From: Lachnospiraceae bacterium
GTDB taxonomy: Bacteria; Bacillota; Clostridia; Lachnospirales; Lachnospiraceae
DNA length: 16,403 nt
Direction: 5' to 3'
Assembly: GCA_019423745.1 (NCBI GenBank)
Contig: JAHZAV010000045.1
Location: forward strand, 1 to 16,403
How positions within the stretch are numbered: position 1 is the first letter of the stretch; each line of letters starts with the position of its first letter. The position numbers and the translations under genes were made by a program. Under the pieces are notes generated by a model that saw only the letters and a program-made list of their open reading frames with translations, searched no databases and was not told the DNA's origin. This document shows, one piece after another, positions 7,014-14,893 of this stretch.

Positions 7014-10000
7014 TTAACTTGTTTCTTGCGTAAGTTCCGCAAACTCCGTTTTCTCAAATTCCATAATAGAAATACTTTGTTTATCGGGATTTGCATAAAC
7101 AAAGGTTTTATCCACATTTTCCAGATAATTCTGAATTTTATCATTTGTTGCACTGATAATAGCCTGAAAACCAAGACCCCGGATTAATTCTATACAGGTA
7201 GCCACCTTTTCAGCATCCATTTTTGAAAACGCTTCATCAAGGATTACTAGACGAATCGTTGGATTTCTCCTTCCATGCCTTGTATCATCCAGACGATACA
7301 TCTGGGCAAAGCTTGCAAGAAGCGCCACATAAAGTGGATTCTGTCCTTCTCCTCCTGAATTTTTCCGTATCATTTTCCCAAGTCCTATATGCATATCCTT
7401 CTCTCCTCGGATGATCTGCTGCATATCAAAAGAAAGATATGTCCGGTAATCCGAGTATTTTTTCATATTCCGCTTTGCTTCTTCCATCTCTTCAGGTGAT
7501 GCATGTTCCGGCGGAATAAAAATCTGGATCAGTTCATTTACCATATCACCGAAACGATCTTCATGTTCCATGGTAAAAAGATCCATCTGACTATCCATTG
7601 CATCCGGCAGTTCCGCGGGGTTAATTTCCAATGAATCATCCATAAACATTTTATAATATGCCCCATCCGATCCTTTATTTGGACCAATAACAAACCGATA
7701 TTTATCTTTTCCGAAATCCAGTCGGCTGATGACTCGGTTGAGTTCATCCTGCCTTTGATAAGCTTCTTTTATAGCACTTCTTATTTTATAGACAAAATCC
7801 TCTTTAAAATGACGGACTGCTGCCTGTGCCTGCTGGGATGCCTTATTCTTATATTCTTCCAGATGGTCGCATTTAAGCTGAGAAAGAAGCTCCGAATATT
7901 CTTTGTTATCCTCTGAACCTACAGAAAAACTTCTATGGGGATACTGTCTTAAATACTCACTTCTTGTATTTACTAGCTCCTGATATCTTTTTTCTTTTTC
8001 CTCCTTGCAAAGTTCTGTCTCCTTCAGACATAGTCCTCGCAGATATTCATAGTTACGGCTTTTCTTCTCTTCTAAATACCGTCTAAACTTTTCAGCCTGA
8101 CCGCCGTCCTCATGAAATATCGACCTTTTCTCCTCAAGCTGACCACTGATGTCCAGATACTGTGTATCTGCCTGGCGAATTTTTGACTCCCGGCCCCAAA
8201 TCTCCTTTCTGATCTCCTCCAGGTTTTTTTCCATCTGAAGTTGCTTTTCTTTGAGACTTTCCTTCTGCTTCTCTAACTGTCCTACATTTTCTCCCTGCAT
8301 CTTTTCCAGACGCGCAAGCAAATCTTCCTTTTCCTGTTCCTTTTTATAAATAATAGCAACATCTTCCATCATATGGAGGTAATCTGCCGTAGGGCGCTCC
8401 AGATACTCCATAGAAAGCAAAGTGGCAATATCCGCCATTTCTTCTTCCAGAGGAAGTCTTCTCTTTTCCAGCTGCTCTTTCCTTTCCTCCAGCTGTTTCC
8501 GTCTTTTCCTTATACTGTTTTCTCCAATATATGCTCTTCTGGTATAACTTTCCGGATTGATATGTTGAACACAATATCCTTTATAAAGAATACAGTTTGG
8601 CGTAACAGAAATTTTATAGTTTCTTAACTCATTAATGTCTTTACATTTTATAACATTTCCCAAAAGGAAGTTAATATACGCTTGCACATACTCTTCCTTA
8701 GCCTTCACTTCTTCCGCCAACGATCCACTTTGCACAGGGTGCTCACTCTCTAATAGCTTTTTTGTATCTACAACTGCGGCCCGGCAGAATTTCCTCTTGT
8801 CCATAGACTCATAAATCTCTATAGCTTCCCCGGCATATTCCGGTTCTACCATAAGAGCTGTCTTATGATTTCCCAGGCATCCTTCTACTGCATTGTGCCA
8901 AGTTTCATCTCGAACTTCCAAAAGATCTGCAAGAATTTGCACATGAACAAATCTGCCTGCCCTCTTTTGCAGCTCGCTTCGTATATAGTATCTTGCTTCC
9001 TCCAATTCCGGGGGATAATGTTTCTTCCCCTTTTTCAGATCTGCTGCTTCTTCTGCCAGTAACTTTAATTTCTGTTTCACATCCCGAAGCTGACTTCCAA
9101 TATCTGCTTTCTCATCCTCAGCCTCCTGACGAATTTCTTTCAGATTATTTTGAATCCTCCTAAGCTCTTCTTCCGTAATATTTAAATCGCAAAATTTTGC
9201 AATATCCTGCAGTGTTTGACTGGATATACGATCCTGGCGTTTCCATTGTCCTATACTGTCTAACAGTTTTTCCAGATCCAGCTTACTCTTTTCCAAATGT
9301 TCCAGAAATGCATTCGTCTCCTTCAGCTGCCCTTTTACATCCTCATATCCCGTCTGAGCAAGTTCAACAATAACATTTTCATATTTCTTCTGAATCTCCC
9401 CGATTTTATTACATATACTTTCTTCTATCTCTTTCTGTTGATGGATTTCCTGAAGCGCTGTCTTCTTTCGGTCTTTAATCTCCTGAAGCTTCGCCTCAAA
9501 CTGCAAAATCTCCAATCTTCCACAACGATAATTCCATATTTCTTCTTCCTGGCATTTTTCTCTATAAATTTCAAAACTTTCTTCTATCTTTGTTAATAAT
9601 TTTATTTCTCCAATTATAGATTCGATCCTACTTTTCATCCTTCCGTACTGCAGGACACTTTCCTGCATTCCTTCTATCTCGATATCCTGCTCCATGCAGA
9701 TATATTCTTTCACAAAATCTTCCAGTCGAATATTCATACGGAATGGAATGGCTCTTTTAAAGAGACGGGGGAACTTCTCCATATCAAGTCCGCCTAAATA
9801 GACATCATAAAGCTGTCGGCGAAATCTTTCATTACTGGGACCACAATAATAATTTTCTGAAGAAAAATTTCGTTGCAGATATTCCCGAATTTCCTGTGTG
9901 GACAGTACCCTCCCTTCTCCCCGGTACGCATTTGCCAAAATACATCCCCGGTGCCAGAAAAAAAGTCTGTTTATGTCATTGGAAGTCGTATCCACATCAA

Positions 10001-10367
10001 ATACAACACCCACACATTCTGATTCTTTTGTGGAACTATTCGTAAATTCCAACACAATAGTCGTTGAAAAATTTTTGTTTCTCAAATATTGAGATTCATT
10101 GTTTTCACTGATATTTACCATTCCCCGCAGATATTCTATCAGATTCCTATCGGAATCATCTGCTGCCGCCTTATTAAAAAATCCTCTGCCGTCCGTATTT
10201 GCATACAATACAATCTGAAGTGCATCTATCACTGTAGATTTTCCACTCCCTGAATGTCCGGTAAAAAAATTGATTCCTTCGTTCAAAGTCAGAATCTTCC
10301 TGTCTATATAATGCCAGTTATTCAGGCAGATCTTCGATAGTATTTTGAATGGTTGTCTCTTCTCCAC
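7014..10367 (-). CDS. jetC: SMC-like ATPase subunit JetC/MksB of a Wadjet/MksBEF-type complex
   Basis: A 1117-residue MukB/SMC-like ATPase. Walker A GHSGSGKS is at 37-44. Long Lys/Glu-rich coiled-coil arms (roughly 235-440 and 620-820) flank a globular hinge-like segment (about 450-618). The ABC signature SGGEGQ is near 1004, and Walker B LVILDEAF has its Asp-Glu pair near 1044-1045, so the ATPase looks intact. Complexes of this family extrude DNA loops; in Wadjet they recognise small circular DNA for JetD to cleave. The start is GTG at 10367, because AGGAGG sits 6 nt upstream and the core begins right after; the frame stays open further up but without such a site. It overlaps the end of jetB by 50 nt. 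No terminator follows before the metG promoter. Without jetD it may act in chromosome organisation instead. Confidence 0.88.
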   Translation of the reverse strand: MEKRQPFKILSKICLNNWHYIDRKILTLNEGINFFTGHSGSGKSTVIDALQIVLYANTDGRGFFNKAAADDSDRNLIEYLRGMVNISENNESQYLRNKNFSTTIVLEFTNSSTKESECVGVVFDVDTTSNDINRLFFWHRGCILANAYRGEGRVLSTQEIREYLQRNFSSENYYCGPSNERFRRQLYDVYLGGLDMEKFPRLFKRAIPFRMNIRLEDFVKEYICMEQDIEIEGMQESVLQYGRMKSRIESIIGEIKLLTKIEESFEIYREKCQEEEIWNYRCGRLEILQFEAKLQEIKDRKKTALQEIHQQKEIEESICNKIGEIQKKYENVIVELAQTGYEDVKGQLKETNAFLEHLEKSKLDLEKLLDSIGQWKRQDRISSQTLQDIAKFCDLNITEEELRRIQNNLKEIRQEAEDEKADIGSQLRDVKQKLKLLAEEAADLKKGKKHYPPELEEARYYIRSELQKRAGRFVHVQILADLLEVRDETWHNAVEGCLGNHKTALMVEPEYAGEAIEIYESMDKRKFCRAAVVDTKKLLESEHPVQSGSLAEEVKAKEEYVQAYINFLLGNVIKCKDINELRNYKISVTPNCILYKGYCVQHINPESYTRRAYIGENSIRKRRKQLEERKEQLEKRRLPLEEEMADIATLLSMEYLERPTADYLHMMEDVAIIYKKEQEKEDLLARLEKMQGENVGQLEKQKESLKEKQLQMEKNLEEIRKEIWGRESKIRQADTQYLDISGQLEEKRSIFHEDGGQAEKFRRYLEEKKSRNYEYLRGLCLKETELCKEEKEKRYQELVNTRSEYLRQYPHRSFSVGSEDNKEYSELLSQLKCDHLEEYKNKASQQAQAAVRHFKEDFVYKIRSAIKEAYQRQDELNRVISRLDFGKDKYRFVIGPNKGSDGAYYKMFMDDSLEINPAELPDAMDSQMDLFTMEHEDRFGDMVNELIQIFIPPEHASPEEMEEAKRNMKKYSDYRTYLSFDMQQIIRGEKDMHIGLGKMIRKNSGGEGQNPLYVALLASFAQMYRLDDTRHGRRNPTIRLVILDEAFSKMDAEKVATCIELIRGLGFQAIISATNDKIQNYLENVDKTFVYANPDKQSISIMEFEKTEFAELTQETS

Positions 10368-10962
10368 TATTCTCCTCCTCGCTAAAGCTTTCCAGCAGTT
10401 CACGAATATGATCTCCTGAAAGCACTAAATTAACAGTAGGGTAAATAATCATCCTCGTATTTTCACATAGTTCCTCTAAGATATCCAATGGTTCTACAAT
10501 CTGGTATTTTTTTAAAAGTGCAATCGTTCTCCTCATCTCGGTAGGCGATGGAATACTTTTCAGCACATGAAATGCACCTGCTTTCTGATTTATCTCACCT
10601 GCTGTTGTCACTACCCGGCTACTGGAAGCCACCTGTGCCATTTGCTCATCATATATTAGCTTTAAGATTAAAAGGTACACTGTGGCAAGCCTTGGCAACT
10701 TCTCCCCCCACAATGTTTCTCCTTGAATATAAATAATCCCATCATGCACATTTTCCTCCAGAAAAATGCCCGCAACCGCAAAATAGTCTTTCAAAAATTC
10801 TAAATGAGTACTGCACGTCCGATATTCTTTTGTGTACTGATACCGTTCTGCACGTTTATCGTATCTTCTTTCCAGAATGTAAGTCTGACGATATAAAAGT
10901 TGAATTACTTCTCTGATCTCTTCCCTCTCCTGATCGGTCAGTTCTTCTATATATTCTATCAT
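10318..10962 (-). CDS. jetB: DUF4194-type KITE subunit JetB/MksE
   Basis: A 214-residue protein recognised as the small winged-helix (KITE) subunit mainly from its size, its place between the jetA and jetC homologues, and its helical acidic sequence with the segment LPRLATVYLLILKLIYDE. KITE proteins dimerise and bind the kleisin near the SMC heads. The start ATG at 10962 overlaps the jetA stop as ATGA and has AAGGAG 6 nt upstream, so its translation is probably coupled to jetA. An upstream in-frame start at 10995 exists but lies inside jetA. The Glu/Asp-rich C-terminal tail is encoded in the 50-nt overlap with jetC. Cytoplasmic, no signal peptide. Confidence 0.8.
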   Translation of the reverse strand: MIEYIEELTDQEREEIREVIQLLYRQTYILERRYDKRAERYQYTKEYRTCSTHLEFLKDYFAVAGIFLEENVHDGIIYIQGETLWGEKLPRLATVYLLILKLIYDEQMAQVASSSRVVTTAGEINQKAGAFHVLKSIPSPTEMRRTIALLKKYQIVEPLDILEELCENTRMIIYPTVNLVLSGDHIRELLESFSEEENSGEETTIQNTIEDLPE

Positions 10963-12287
10963 AAACTTCTCCTTACAAATGTCAGTTTCGGACAACAGTA
11001 TTTTCCCTTTATCAGCTGTCCATCTTCCGCAATCACCTGATACCTGCTGCTATTTCTCATACTGTAATCATATGCCAGTATAATCTTCTCAAATTCTGCA
11101 TCATCTCTGATCTCTATGTTTTCCAGACTCATTTTTTCATCTTCCATATGAGATTCGATAAATTCCTCAATCTGTTCCCGACTGTAGCGGGTATGAATCC
11201 GATTTAATTGCAGCACCTCTTTACGGGAAAGTTCTTCTTTTTCCTCTTCCCTCTCCATCTGACTGATAAAATCTTTGCGTCCTTTACGCCTTTTATAAAG
11301 AGATTTATCCGAAAGAATTCCGAAAAGAGACAGATTTATTTTCTCACCTATTCTTACAAGTTTCTCTTCCCCATCTTCATCATTTCCAATATGATTCAAA
11401 AGCTGCACCACAAGCCCTTTGGTGTCTGTCTGTCCACTTAGCAAATAGTTCAATCTCGTCACAGTGGCACGAATATATTTTGTATGCTCTTTATCCATAT
11501 TAGAAATGCGGCGTTCCATATCATCAAAACTTCGCTCAATCCGATTCAGTATTTCCAGTCCATCTTCCCCAATACGCCGGGTGGTATCCTCATGATCTCT
11601 TATTTTTTCCAAGCATTCCTTAATGTCCATTTTATAAAGATAAAAATTATCACTTGTCTTTAATATATGGTATTTCCTGCTTACCGCTTCCTCTACATAT
11701 CCTTCCAAATGTTCCGCAAGAAGCTGTCCGTAATTTTTCTGTTCTAAAAGACGCTCAAAAAAAACATCCATATTATGCAGCATATCCTGAAGTGCCTTAT
11801 TCAACTTCCTGGTATTAACAAGCGCGGATCTTAACATACCCGTATTCAGCCTGGGATTATTCTGGAAGGAATAAAGAGTGGCGTAAACATTCTGAATGTA
11901 GAGATCTGTCTGATCCATTTCATCCCTTGTAAGCCGATCAAAAGCTTCAATAAATATAGAAGCATAATCCGGTATCACAATGTTTGTCACAAAATTTCCG
12001 TAATCCTCTGACTTTTTTAACCACTGAAACCTTACAAGCCAGTTCAAAATCCGAGCCGCCGGCGTCTCCAAAATATCAAGTTCATTCTCTGATTCTTCCA
12101 TCTCCAACTGAATCTTTTTGCTTGCAAAGTAATCACTTAATATCTGCAGACAAGCCTCTCTGGTCAGGAAATAATTATTATATTCATATTCTTCATTAAT
12201 CTGAAGCAAAGCTTCCATATATATCTCTCTGTTTTTCGAACGAAACAGGCTCCAGAATGAATCTGGAATATCATATACAAATTTCAT
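10959..12287 (-). CDS. jetA: JetA/MksF-like kleisin subunit (DUF5716 type)
   Basis: A 442-residue cytoplasmic protein, first gene of the SMC operon. The N-terminal 120 residues resemble the winged-helix start of Wadjet JetA proteins (MKFVYDIPDSFWSLF..., then a short-helix region ending LNWLVRFQWLKK). A long, charged helical middle (about 130-310) follows, and then a C-terminal part with a basic stretch KRRKGRKDF near 335-343. Kleisins of this class bridge the SMC heads and hold the KITE dimer. I assign it to the DUF5716-like JetA family from remembered sequence character and operon order; individual catalytic residues are not expected. AAAGGAG precedes ATG by 7 nt. A promoter lies at 12332-12360. 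Confidence 0.8.
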   Translation of the reverse strand: MKFVYDIPDSFWSLFRSKNREIYMEALLQINEEYEYNNYFLTREACLQILSDYFASKKIQLEMEESENELDILETPAARILNWLVRFQWLKKSEDYGNFVTNIVIPDYASIFIEAFDRLTRDEMDQTDLYIQNVYATLYSFQNNPRLNTGMLRSALVNTRKLNKALQDMLHNMDVFFERLLEQKNYGQLLAEHLEGYVEEAVSRKYHILKTSDNFYLYKMDIKECLEKIRDHEDTTRRIGEDGLEILNRIERSFDDMERRISNMDKEHTKYIRATVTRLNYLLSGQTDTKGLVVQLLNHIGNDEDGEEKLVRIGEKINLSLFGILSDKSLYKRRKGRKDFISQMEREEEKEELSRKEVLQLNRIHTRYSREQIEEFIESHMEDEKMSLENIEIRDDAEFEKIILAYDYSMRNSSRYQVIAEDGQLIKGKYCCPKLTFVRRSL

Positions 12288-12331
12288 CTGTACTCCTTTT
12301 GCTCTGTTTTACAGCAAATCCTAACGTTGAC

Positions 12332-12360
12332 ATATTATCATGGAGATTTCTTTTTTTCAA
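12332..12360 (-). promoter_or_regulatory. promoter of the jetABC operon
   Basis: On the minus strand TTGAAA (12355-12360), a 17-nt spacer and TAATAT (12332-12337), with TGA directly before the -10 box. The start would be near 12325, giving a leader of about 38 nt before jetA. Confidence 0.55.
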
Positions 12361-12380
12361 TCCCCTACAGCTAAGCTAAC

Positions 12381-12395
12381 AGGGAATCATTCCCT
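12381..12395. repeat. 15-bp palindrome between jetA and the DUF885 gene
   Basis: AGGGAATCATTCCCT is a perfect 7-bp inverted repeat around one base. It lies 20 bp upstream of the jet -35 box and 42 bp before the DUF885 start codon. The size and position fit a dimeric regulator site in the divergent intergenic region. No known consensus was recognised. Confidence 0.4.
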
Positions 12396-12437
12396 TTCTA
12401 ATTGCATATTTATAAAGAAAAACCTTAGGATTTTAAT

Positions 12438-14174
12438 ATGAAAAAAAAGCTTTCTGTTTTTCTTTGCCTTGCCATGGCAGTAATTCTTTCTTTCAGCGCC
12501 TGCACCCCTCTCTTTTTTCAAGATGAAAATGCAGCTTTTCGACAATTTACTGCTGATCTTTTTCGTCAAGAAGTTTCATCCAGTACCATCACTCTTCATT
12601 ACACTTTGAAAAATCCTGAAATATATGGAATCAAAAATGCCCCTGTTACTTTAGGTACATATACAACCGATCAGACAGCTTTAAGCGCTTCCTATGAAAA
12701 TTGTCTGGCTATTCTTGACAGTTTTCGCCGACAAAAACTTTCTCATGAAAACCAGCTCACTTATGATGTTTTAAGAATCTATACAACCAACGCACTGGAA
12801 TCTGTTCCATTTACACTTTACGATGAACCTTTAAGCCCTTTAACCGGAACCCAGGCACAGCTCCCCATTCTTTTATCTGAATACCCCTTTTATTCTGCAA
12901 AAGATGTCGATTGCTATCTTGCTCTCCTGGGGGAGGTTCCTTCATATTTTTCTTCCCTCATTGAATTTGAGAAAGCAAAATCCAAAGCCGGCCTGTTTAT
13001 GTCTTCCCACAATGCACAGGATATTATAGAAGAGTGCAAATCTTTTACTTCTATGGGCGATAACCATTATTTACTCTCTTCCTTCCGTGAAAGACTGGAG
13101 AACGTGCCGGGTCTTTCAGAAGCGCAAAAATCAGCATACATATCTCAGCATCAAAAACTGGTGAAAGAAAATGTTTTTCCCGCTTATCGAAAACTGTCTG
13201 CTGCAATGTCAGCCCTCAAAAACACGGGCAAAAATCAAAATGGCCTTTGTTACTATCCCAACGGAAAAGCATATTATAAATATATCGTTCGCCGGGACAC
13301 CGGTTCCTCCCGCAGTATTCCACAGCTGCAGTCCCTCACAAAGTCCCAGATGGCAGAAGATCTGTCTGCTATGCAGTCTATTCTTACAGATAAAATTTCT
13401 GACAAAAACTCTTCTGATGACACCTCAGTGAAACTGACTTTACAAAATACGGATCCCCTTGCAATTCTTGATCAACTAAAAGGGAAATGTACTGGAAATT
13501 TTCCTGATCTTCCAAATGTTAACATTCAGGTAAAACAAGTCCAAAAGGAAATGGCAGAATATCTGAGTCCTGCTTTTTTTATGATTCCTGCTATAGACAA
13601 CACACAAGAAAATGTCATTTACATTAACGAAAGCCATCTGCCTGACGATCTCACTCTTTATACTACACTGGCACATGAAGGCTATCCGGGCCATCTCTAT
13701 CAGAATGTCTATTATGCCTCTACAGATCCCGACCCTATTCGGAATCTGCTGGACTGGGGAGGCTACACCGAAGGCTGGGCAACTTATGTAGAAATGATCA
13801 GCTACTACTATTCTGGTCTTGAATCTCAACAGGCAATTCTTGCCCAAAAAAATGCCTCTGTTATTTTGGGCCTTTATGCTCTGGCCGATATGGGCATTCA
13901 CTATGATGGGTGGTCTCTTACAGAGACGGTATCATTCTTTCGAAATTTTGGAATTACCGACACCCAGACAATACAGGATATCTACAATCTTATTTTAGGA
14001 GATCCAGGCAATTATTTAAAATATTATATTGGCTATGTGGAATTTTTAGAGCTAAAAAAATCGGCAATAACTCACTGGGGAAATAAATTTACACAGGAAC
14101 GTTTCCATAAAGCTGTTCTTGATACCGGACCTGCCCCCTTTGATATTGTAGAAGAATATGTCTTAGAAGAATAA
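12438..14174 (+). CDS. DUF885 family lipoprotein, predicted zinc metallopeptidase
   Basis: A 578-residue secreted protein. Residues 1-21 are a signal peptide (KKK, hydrophobic core) ending in the lipobox FSAC with Cys22 as the lipid anchor, so it should sit on the outer face of the membrane. The DUF885 (COG4805) signature is in the C-terminal third: HEGYPGH at 413-419, with His413, Glu414 and His419, followed by TEGWATYVEM with Glu445 as a probable third ligand. The family resembles gluzincin peptidases such as M32, but few members have known substrates; peptide trimming for uptake is a reasonable guess. ATG has AGGA 7 nt upstream. It stands alone, divergent from jetA and convergent with spmB, and ends at a bidirectional terminator. 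No clear promoter was found. Confidence 0.88.
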   Translation: MKKKLSVFLCLAMAVILSFSACTPLFFQDENAAFRQFTADLFRQEVSSSTITLHYTLKNPEIYGIKNAPVTLGTYTTDQTALSASYENCLAILDSFRRQKLSHENQLTYDVLRIYTTNALESVPFTLYDEPLSPLTGTQAQLPILLSEYPFYSAKDVDCYLALLGEVPSYFSSLIEFEKAKSKAGLFMSSHNAQDIIEECKSFTSMGDNHYLLSSFRERLENVPGLSEAQKSAYISQHQKLVKENVFPAYRKLSAAMSALKNTGKNQNGLCYYPNGKAYYKYIVRRDTGSSRSIPQLQSLTKSQMAEDLSAMQSILTDKISDKNSSDDTSVKLTLQNTDPLAILDQLKGKCTGNFPDLPNVNIQVKQVQKEMAEYLSPAFFMIPAIDNTQENVIYINESHLPDDLTLYTTLAHEGYPGHLYQNVYYASTDPDPIRNLLDWGGYTEGWATYVEMISYYYSGLESQQAILAQKNASVILGLYALADMGIHYDGWSLTETVSFFRNFGITDTQTIQDIYNLILGDPGNYLKYYIGYVEFLELKKSAITHWGNKFTQERFHKAVLDTGPAPFDIVEEYVLEE

Positions 14175-14191
14175 TAACAGAACAAAATAAG

Positions 14192-14239
14192 AAGAGGATG
14201 AGCGCTTTCAAAAGATCTCATCCTCTTTTCTATTTTCTT
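14192..14239. terminator. bidirectional terminator between DUF885 gene and spmB
   Basis: A perfect 11-bp stem (AAGAGGATGAG at 14192-14202, CTCATCCTCTT at 14217-14227) with a 14-nt loop. T-rich tails follow on both strands, TTCTATTTTCTT on the plus side and CTTATTTTGTTCTG on the minus side. It suits the two convergent genes; its right flank includes the end of spmB. Confidence 0.85.
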
Positions 14240-14765
14240 AAATCATCCATTTTGCTAAAATAACGCTGGCAACAAGCCCTGCTCCTGTTGCAATTAGTGC
14301 TCCTGTTAGCGTATACCTTGTTTTTGTAATTTTGGCTGTCATAAAATATACACTCATCGTATAAAATATAGTTTCCGTACAAGACATACTGATAGATGCG
14401 ATAAGTCCAATGAGAGAATCCGTTCCAAATTCTTCATAAAGATCCAGCAAAAGTCCTGTAGCTGCTGAAGATGAAAACATTTTCACAATAGTAAGTGGTA
14501 CTAGTTCTCCCGGGAACCCGATATGTACTGTAAATTTCCCAATCAATTCTGCAATCATTTCAAGAAAGCCAGAGGAGCGCAGAATTCCTACTGCAATCAT
14601 GAGTGCTATCATAGTTGGCATAATCTTAAGTACAATTTTAAATCCGTTGTTAGCCCCTTCTATAAAGGAATCATACACAGGCACTTTCCTGGAAATGCCA
14701 AAGCACACAATAGTCATAATGATTACCGGAATAATCATATTTGACGCAACCATAAACAAATCCAT
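14238..14765 (-). CDS. spmB: spore maturation protein B (SpmB, nucleoside recognition/gate domain)
   Basis: A 175-residue integral membrane protein with about four to five hydrophobic helices. It matches SpmB in length and in the segments SRKVPVYDSFIEGANNGFK (30s-40s), ILRSSGFLEM, and FSSSAATGLLLDL; the last part, SMSCTETIFYTMSVYF, is characteristic. In Bacillus, SpmA and SpmB act together in spore core dehydration and heat resistance. The start at 14765 is ATG with AAAGGTGA upstream; an in-frame GTG five codons earlier lacks a site. The usual partner spmA is not adjacent: upstream is the divergent MATE gene. The presence of spmB suggests a spore former. A CATATAAT box at 14798-14805 could be read by sigma-A or a sporulation sigma factor. 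Confidence 0.9.
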   Translation of the reverse strand: MDLFMVASNMIIPVIIMTIVCFGISRKVPVYDSFIEGANNGFKIVLKIMPTMIALMIAVGILRSSGFLEMIAELIGKFTVHIGFPGELVPLTIVKMFSSSAATGLLLDLYEEFGTDSLIGLIASISMSCTETIFYTMSVYFMTAKITKTRYTLTGALIATGAGLVASVILAKWMI

Positions 14766-14782
14766 TGGTTCACCTTTCACTA

Positions 14783-14813
14783 TGTTCTATCTTTTTCATT
14801 ATATGATGGAACA
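14783..14813. repeat. imperfect inverted repeat in the spmB/MATE divergent promoter region
   Basis: TGTTCTATC (14783-14791) and GATGGAACA (14805-14813) are 9-nt inverted arms with one mismatch and a 13-nt spacer. They bracket the spmB -10 box and directly abut the MATE -35 box, so one bound regulator could act on both genes. No known consensus was recognised. Confidence 0.4.
14798..14805 (-). promoter_or_regulatory. spmB -10 element
   Basis: CATATAAT on the minus strand contains a perfect sigma-A TATAAT and also fits the -10 of sigma-E type sporulation promoters (CATAnAnT). No convincing -35 box of either class was seen at the right distance. The start would be near 14791, about 26 nt before the spmB ATG. 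Confidence 0.45.
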
Positions 14814-14842
14814 TTGAAAACAATCTCCAAAAAGTCTATACT
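14814..14842 (+). promoter_or_regulatory. promoter of the MATE gene
   Basis: TTGAAA (14814-14819), a 17-nt spacer and TATACT (14837-14842), a good sigma-A promoter. The start is near 14849. The 45-nt leader contains a 6-bp hairpin (GATAAG 14860-14865 with CTTATC 14871-14876) just before the ribosome binding site. Confidence 0.7.
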
Positions 14843-14893
14843 AGAAAACAGAATGAATGGATAAGAACTCCTTATCAAGAAAGGGTAAGAACT

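Noticed and set aside
10368..10403. Longer JetC N terminus starting at 10403
   Set aside because: No ribosome binding site at that start, while GTG at 10367 has AGGAGG at ideal distance and leads straight into the conserved core.
13476..13901. 141-codon open frame on the minus strand inside the DUF885 gene
   Set aside because: It is a shadow of a strongly supported gene, with no family resemblance and no ribosome binding site noted.
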